Source: Cristatella mucedo (lineage: Eukaryota; Bryozoa; Phylactolaemata; Cristatellidae). Taken from it: a stretch of DNA of 64,000 bases. The notes under the pieces were generated by a model. The model searched no databases. It saw nothing but the letters and a program-made list of their open reading frames with translations, and was not told where the DNA came from. The stretch lies in NCBI GenBank assembly GCA_009760855.2, contig WPIO01000004.1:4156001-4220000 (forward strand), in the 5' to 3' direction. Every line of letters starts with the position of its first letter. Positions within the stretch are counted from its first letter, which is position 1. Shown piece after piece: positions 59,712 through 64,000 of this stretch. The position numbers and the translations under genes are program-made.

Positions 59712-60690
59712 TCTATGGCAGCAAATTTTCTAAAACTAAACGATGATAAAACTAACTTAATATTTATGGGCGAACCCAGTGTGATTCAGAGATTGAAAAG
59801 GCTGACTCTCAAAATTGGCTCTGCCAGCATATCTCCAGTTGAATCAGCTCGAAATCTAGGTGTCATATTCCAAAGCGACCTCTCGTTAGACGACCATATC
59901 AGCGCCACAGTCAAATCTGCCTATTTTCAGCTTCATAACATTGCTAAAATTCGAGCTTGTTTAGATAATGATACCACGTCCAAGTTGGTCCATGCATTCG
60001 TGACATCTCGTCTCGACTTCTGCAACTCACTGCTTACTGGCCTACCAGCATGTGCGATCAGGCGATTGCAGCTGGTGCAAAACTCTGCAGCTAGGCTTGT
60101 CTTTCGTGAGCGTCGCAGTTGCCACGTCACACCTCTTCTCACTGACCTGTAGGGATACCAGTCAAGCAACAGATTGACTTCAAGGTTTTGTCGCTCACTT
60201 TTAGGTCACTTCATTCTATGGCTCCAGCCTATCTCTCCGACATACTCCCCCATCAGGCCAAGCATCGTACCACCCGCTTTTCGGAATCCAACAGTGTACA
60301 AATATCTCGTACAAACAAATCAAAATCAAATCCTCAAATCCTTTGGAGACCGTGCCTTTAGTTCGTATGCTCTCCAAGCCTGGAACACACTCCAGACCTG
60401 CGTCACATCTGCTGACTTGTTCGCATTTAAAAAGAAACTAAACAAGCATCTATTTATCACAGCATTTAGTGGTTGGATGCCTTCCTTTATGCGATTCTGC
60501 GTGCTGACAACGTGCTGCCACTCACCATACTTGCATGCTGAAGCTGTGCACGTCATCTCTAACCATGTTATTCTTGTTGTTTATCGAGCATGATACCACT
60601 AACAATTCCACCGCGCTTCCTTTGCAGCAAATGTAAAGTGCCTAGAAAGAGATGGAGTTCTCTGGGGGCGCTTTACTTCCTCCCTCATAT
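59712..60690 (+). mobile_element. L2-A LINE fragment joined head-to-head with L2-B
   Basis: It starts at MAANFLKLNDDKTNLIF, runs open to 60152, has a stop and frameshift near 60152-60170, and ends with the 3' spacer and caaatgtaaagtgcctagaa at about 60628-60647. It lacks the ATT tail. It begins at the very codons where the neighbouring L2-B copy ends in the other orientation. A repeated aagcattcagtttct at 59678-59692 and 59700-59714 marks the junction. Confidence 0.88.
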
Positions 60691-61049
60691 AGCACGTAGC
60701 ATGTACGCTTTGTTTTTGCACTCTCGAGCATCTCGGTTGAAAGTTACGAACCCACCCGACAGCTGGCGGGAGTTTACTGTGGATGGATGTCCCCTCGAAG
60801 ATGCCGCTGACGCATGGATTTGGTGTCATGTGCGCCTGCGGCTCTCGAGAGCCTGAGGCTGCCTGAGGCTGCCTGACCTCTCGTTGGGTGTCGGCTCAGT
60901 GCTCGCAAGCTGCTGCTGCGTCAAGCTCTCTCACACAAACACACTACATGCAATACAAAAATTCAGGACACAGGGAATTTGTCAGTGTGCATGTACCTGC
61001 TTCCACTATGCCTGCTGCTGGCGGATGTCACCACCAAACATTGGTGATG
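60691..61049. other. Intergenic sequence, nothing recognised
   Basis: Nothing was recognised. Confidence 0.4.
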
Positions 61050-61077
61050 CTATCAGTGCAGTATCTGTAAAGTGCTT

Positions 61078-61109
<32 letters not shown>

Positions 61110-61160
61110 GGGGAGAGAGAGAGTTCACTGATGGCGCTATACAAATACATTATTATCATT
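61050..61160 (+). repeat. L2-A-type tail with internal GA expansion
   Basis: The terminus atctgtaaagtgcttagaga has expanded into GA repeats at 61078-61102, then gttcactgatggcgctatac and an ATT-like end follow. Confidence 0.75.
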
Positions 61161-61173
61161 ACCCTATGCATAC

Positions 61174-62649
61174 TGTAACGCCGAAGGCTCGGCGGAGTAA
61201 GCTTGACCTGCCGCTTACCTAGTGGCGTAGCCTATCGCCTAATGCCGTTCGGTGCGCGCCTACGCGCAATAAGCTGGCCGCCACGAAACGAGCGTTTCTG
61301 GCTCTGACCTGCTTACCGTTACTAAACGGGAACGTGAGTCCGCGGCGTGAATTGGAAAGCGAGACACACAGATTGGGGATTTTACTGAACTTTATTCGCA
61401 AGCGTAAAAAGTCGCTGCGCGTCTAGTTCAGCTTTATCTCCACACTCCTCGCACGTTCTCAACTGCACCAACATTCTTGCGGAGGGAATACTCCTCCACA
61501 CTAAGCGCGACCCGGACCCTAAACCCTAACGGGTGAACTAGGAATCCGTTCCTGCCTGTGCCGAAGGAATACCCCAAACACGCCAACTTAAAACACTTGC
61601 GGAGGGAATACTCATCCGCACTGAAGCGCGTACCGGAGTCTAAACCCTGACCGGTGAACTAGAACTCGGTTTCCACCAGTGCGGCCGGAATACTCCACAC
61701 ACGCCAACTCAAGCACTCCTGCGGAGGAAATACGTCTTGGGGCTACTTACGTGTATAATGGGAAACGACCCAAATAGACGGAGCCCGAACCAGAGTCTAA
61801 ACCCTGACCGGTGAACTAGAACTCGGTTTCCAACAGTGCGACAGGAATATTCCACACGCGCCAACTCAAGCACTCCTGCGGAGGAAATACTTCTCCACAC
61901 TGAAGCGCAAAACGGAGCCCAAACCCTGACCGGTGAACTAGGGCTCCACACACGCCAGCTACGCCTAGCTCGCACCGGCAAACCCCTATGCCGAGTCCAC
62001 GTGCTAGCGCGCACACAGAACACGAAATGCCAGCTCGGGCGCGATACGACCGTGTTCGGTGGAGTCCACCGAATCCTCCTAGCACTGTCTCGTCCTGTTC
62101 CGTCAATCGCCGGCGAACAGCCCGCCCTCCTCCCTCGCTTTCAGAGAAACGAGTGCGGCGGCGTCGAAGCCGGACCAAAGACTAAAGAGACCCAGAGCGA
62201 GCGTCGCTCGACTATAAAATACTTGGCTGAGACAATGGGGCAAGAGCTTAGTGGTATTGGGCCCGACACCATGGCCCATTACGGTAAGGAACTAATACTG
62301 GCACTAGGCCACTGGAATGTCCCCTCTGTCCAGCTTGAATGGCGAATGGGTTCCACACGATTCTTTTTGGACAGAGTGATGGCGAAGGTTGACAGGCCAG
62401 TCAACATCAATCAGCCGCTCCCGCGGGTATCGGACCAATTCTAAAGGCCGACTCGCCACCGCTGGTCAGAGAGCTTCCTGGCTTGCTCTTAAGCGCTTCC
62501 TCTCTAACCGCACTGACGCTCCTCTCTGCTCACTGCAACCGCACTGACGCTCCTCTCTAGCTCACTGCTCCAGGACAAAGGGGCTCTAGCCCGGCGCCGA
62601 ACAGCTCTTGTTCGCGCTAAAATTCAGCCAAGGCCAGCAGGGCGCTACA
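61174..62649 (+). mobile_element. Probable solo LTR, 1476 bp, with 4-bp target duplication
   Basis: It starts TGTAACGCC and ends GGCGCTACA, so it has TG..CA ends and near-perfect 9-bp terminal inverted repeats, and it is flanked by atac (61170-61173 and 62650-62653) within an L2-B tail. Inside lie roughly 120-bp tandem repeats (units near 61479, 61599, 61721 and 61878), then a TATA-like actataaaatac at 62209-62220, as expected for a U3 region with enhancer-like repeats and a promoter. The strand follows the TATA box. No second LTR or internal region is present, and no clear AATAAA was seen. A non-autonomous DNA element is less likely but possible. Confidence 0.75.
61479..61960. repeat. Roughly 120-bp tandem repeat, four units, inside the LTR
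   Basis: gcggagg(g/a)aatac starts at 61479, 61599, 61721 and 61878. Each unit carries taaaccctgaccggtgaact-like and acgccaactcaagcactcct-like words. The third unit has about 35-40 bp extra (ggggctacttacgtgtataa region). Confidence 0.92.
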
Positions 62650-62759
62650 ATACCGAAGGCCGCTTAGACTGTGAGTGCCCTATTCAAAAATTTTCTCCTT
62701 AACACTCACATAGTCTTTGTGGCTTGTGGAGTTACAGACGGAGATAAATTACGTTACAC

Positions 62760-63330
62760 TGCATTAACCGTAGAAGAGAGACTTGGTGGAAGAGGCTCCT
62801 TCTCGTACTCCACCAGCTTGCGTTTCACCTCCTCCACATGCATTCCGAGAAGACGCCGCCCTCGCGTGGCGACGCAGCGAGGAGACGAGAGCGGAGACGA
62901 GACAGCAGGCTAGGACGCTTTGGCGAACGACGCCAAAGGTGCGATTCCGCCAGCCGCGCGTGCACGTCGAAGCTCTCAGCCGACTCAGGCGTCAGGACTG
63001 CAGCGCGGACCGCGGCTACGAGGCTCGAGAGTCGTCTGCCTCCGCGCCATTCCGGGAGCGTTTCCTGCGAGCGGCGGCGACGACGCGAAGCACCTACGCA
63101 GCTGCAGAGCAAGCATTCACCGCAGCAGCTCGTTCGACAGATTATGTAGAGCTCGCAGCGGTCCCCGCGACGCCCCAGCCCGGCCGGTAAAACCACCGCG
63201 CCGACAGCAATAGCGGACGAAACCGTAGGGCCCCAGCTGGAGCCGCTGGTATAATAACCGTTGATGTACGTCGATTCGGCTAGGCCGACGGCGGCCGCGC
63301 GTGCGAGCTCGATCTGGGCGGGGCACCGGA
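62760..63330. other. CpG-rich stretch, possible CpG island or exon
   Basis: Dense CG dinucleotides are found on both strands, with open frames in several phases that look compositional (Arg/Ala/Ser-rich). No family was recognised. Together with the promoter features downstream it may be a CpG island of the gene starting at 63781. Confidence 0.45.
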
Positions 63331-63665
63331 CTGGTAAATGAATTTCAGTTTATGGTCACTCGTGGCTTCCTTAAACTTGGACGTCGAGTTAGTGCACAGA
63401 GTTGAGGGACGCGAGTCCTGTTTTGAAATTCTTGACGGACAGCAGTCCTGAGGGGGGTGCCGCAGGGAAAGTGTAAGAAACTGATAACATGTGACTGCTA
63501 GTAACTGGTGTAGGAAAGCGTTCGCGGTGGATGCATCTATTTTGCGAATGCACTTTGTGGGCACTGACGGCCTTTCAGCTGATCTGGCGGCTTACCCTTC
63601 CGTCGATCTGCACATCCCGCAGATGCCACGCATGGGCTCAAAAGGTCTACTCCACGAGACCTCGT
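63331..63665. other. Sequence upstream of candidate promoter
   Basis: Nothing coding is recognised. A stretch at 63558-63606 recurs in diverged form at 63875-63925. Confidence 0.4.
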
Positions 63666-63667
63666 AA

Positions 63668-63727
63668 CCAATAGCGGCGCTGCAGCTAACAGCTTCCGCT
63701 AGCCTCGCTCTCGCCGTCGCTTCCGGT
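63668..63727 (+). promoter_or_regulatory. Candidate promoter: CCAAT box and ETS-type site
   Basis: CCAAT at 63668-63672 is followed by GC-rich sequence and CTTCCGGT at 63720-63727, the reverse of an ACCGGAAG ETS/GABP-type site. There is no TATA box. This layout, 55-110 bp before an ATG, is typical of housekeeping promoters. Confidence 0.4.
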
Positions 63728-63780
63728 CAGGGTAGTGGTTTTTAGCGGGCATCGTTCGGTAAATTGGTTGCAGAAAGAAA

Positions 63781-63804
63781 ATGGTTTTAGAAGTGACTAC
63801 TGTG
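63781..63804 (+). CDS. Candidate first coding exon, possibly PSMD4/Rpn10
   Basis: An ATG in a good context (agaaagaaaATGG) opens eight codons, MVLEVTTV, ending at a strong donor, GTG|gtgagt. Animal PSMD4 (Rpn10, the ubiquitin receptor of the 26S proteasome lid-base junction) begins MVLE(S/A)T.(V/I)CVDNSEY, so this could be its first exon, with the second exon beyond the window. Eight codons cannot prove the identity. The CCAAT/ETS promoter and CpG-rich surroundings support a real housekeeping gene start. Confidence 0.45.
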
Positions 63805-64000
63805 GTGAGTAAACCTATCTAACTCGTGTAAAAAAGCGTGTGCATTGTTTTTATCAATGTTGTGAACGCGCACGGTGGGGCACTGGTAGCCTTTCAGCTG
63901 ACCTGCTTGCGTTCCCTCCATCGATCGTCAGCTCTCTACGCACAAAGCAACCTCGGTGCGTTAGCTGTACCGCAAAGGCTACATCTGAGTAGTGCATTTG
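63805..64000 (+). other. Start of the first intron of the candidate 3'-edge gene
   Basis: Sequence after the gtgagt donor to the window end. It contains the second, diverged copy of the 63558 segment. Confidence 0.4.

Larger units (their letters stand above)
61161..62755 (+). repeat. Short L2-B 3' end split by an LTR
   Basis: The left part accctatgcatac (61161-61173) and the right part ataccgaaggccgcttagac (from 62650) through gttacagacggagataaatt (to about 62750) together form the last 110 bp or so of L2-B. The intact family reads accgaatgcgtaccgaaa at the break point. Confidence 0.8.

Noticed and set aside
61479-61960. CRISPR array or telomeric repeat
   Set aside because: Units of about 120 bp are contiguous without spacers, and the ccctaaac-like words are isolated. 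It is an LTR-internal tandem repeat in a eukaryote.
61836-62444. A 202-codon ORF as a host gene
   Set aside because: It lies wholly inside the probable solo LTR, starts in its tandem repeats and shows no domain.
62783-63190. A 135-codon ORF as a gene
   Set aside because: Several frames on both strands are open here because of CpG-rich composition. None shows a recognisable domain.

Overview
The window is animal (metazoan) nuclear DNA. It has GT-AG introns, a large multi-exon gene of an animal-specific type, long CA, GT and GA microsatellites, L2-type LINEs, tRNA-derived SINEs and Ty3/gypsy remnants. The main protein resembles vertebrate Tuba closely in its DH, BAR and last SH3 parts but not in its linkers, which suggests an invertebrate. 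I cannot name the species.

Layout. (1) 393-37784, plus strand: twenty exons of a DNMBP (Tuba)-like gene, open at the 5' side. I joined the exons by splice site and reading phase, and all nineteen junctions agree in phase. They give 1561 residues ending in a stop. Domain order is SH3 (its start lies upstream of the window), SH3, SH3, alanine- and proline-rich linkers, a coiled coil, a DH (Rho-family GEF) domain, a BAR domain, SH3, a linker with a 15-bp coding minisatellite, and a C-terminal SH3. By homology the product would be a Cdc42 exchange factor linking dynamin, membrane curvature and N-WASP/actin. Its introns hold most of the SINE and LINE copies and a roughly 470-bp CA array. (2) 37785-51300: intergenic DNA full of repeats. 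It holds a 593-codon L2-B ORF (minus), a decayed Ty3/gypsy pol (43.0-44.95 kb), a young L2-A insertion with a 17-bp target duplication, and a 190-bp GA array between two 53-bp direct repeats. (3) 51.3-58.7 kb: a clearly AT-rich island. It starts with three unrelated tandem-repeat blocks whose periods are mostly multiples of 3. A decayed element follows with integrase, fibre-like and possibly capsid-like fragments on the minus strand, best read as an old Polinton/adintovirus-like copy, and an L2-A LINE has landed inside it. (4) 58.7-62.75 kb: nested repeats, among them a probable 1476-bp solo LTR inserted in an L2-B tail. (5) 62.78-64.0 kb: a CpG-rich stretch, then a CCAAT/ETS-type promoter and a very short first exon, possibly of PSMD4/Rpn10.

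Two LINE families are defined here by comparing copies within the window. L2-A has a conserved 3' end and an ATT-repeat tail. L2-B ends in GGAGATAC-type repeats. SINE-A is tRNA-derived with good A and B boxes. SINE-B has a tRNA-like head and the 3' tail of L2-A, so it probably uses the L2-A machinery. The only host genes I can support are the DNMBP-like gene and, more weakly, the 3'-edge first exon.
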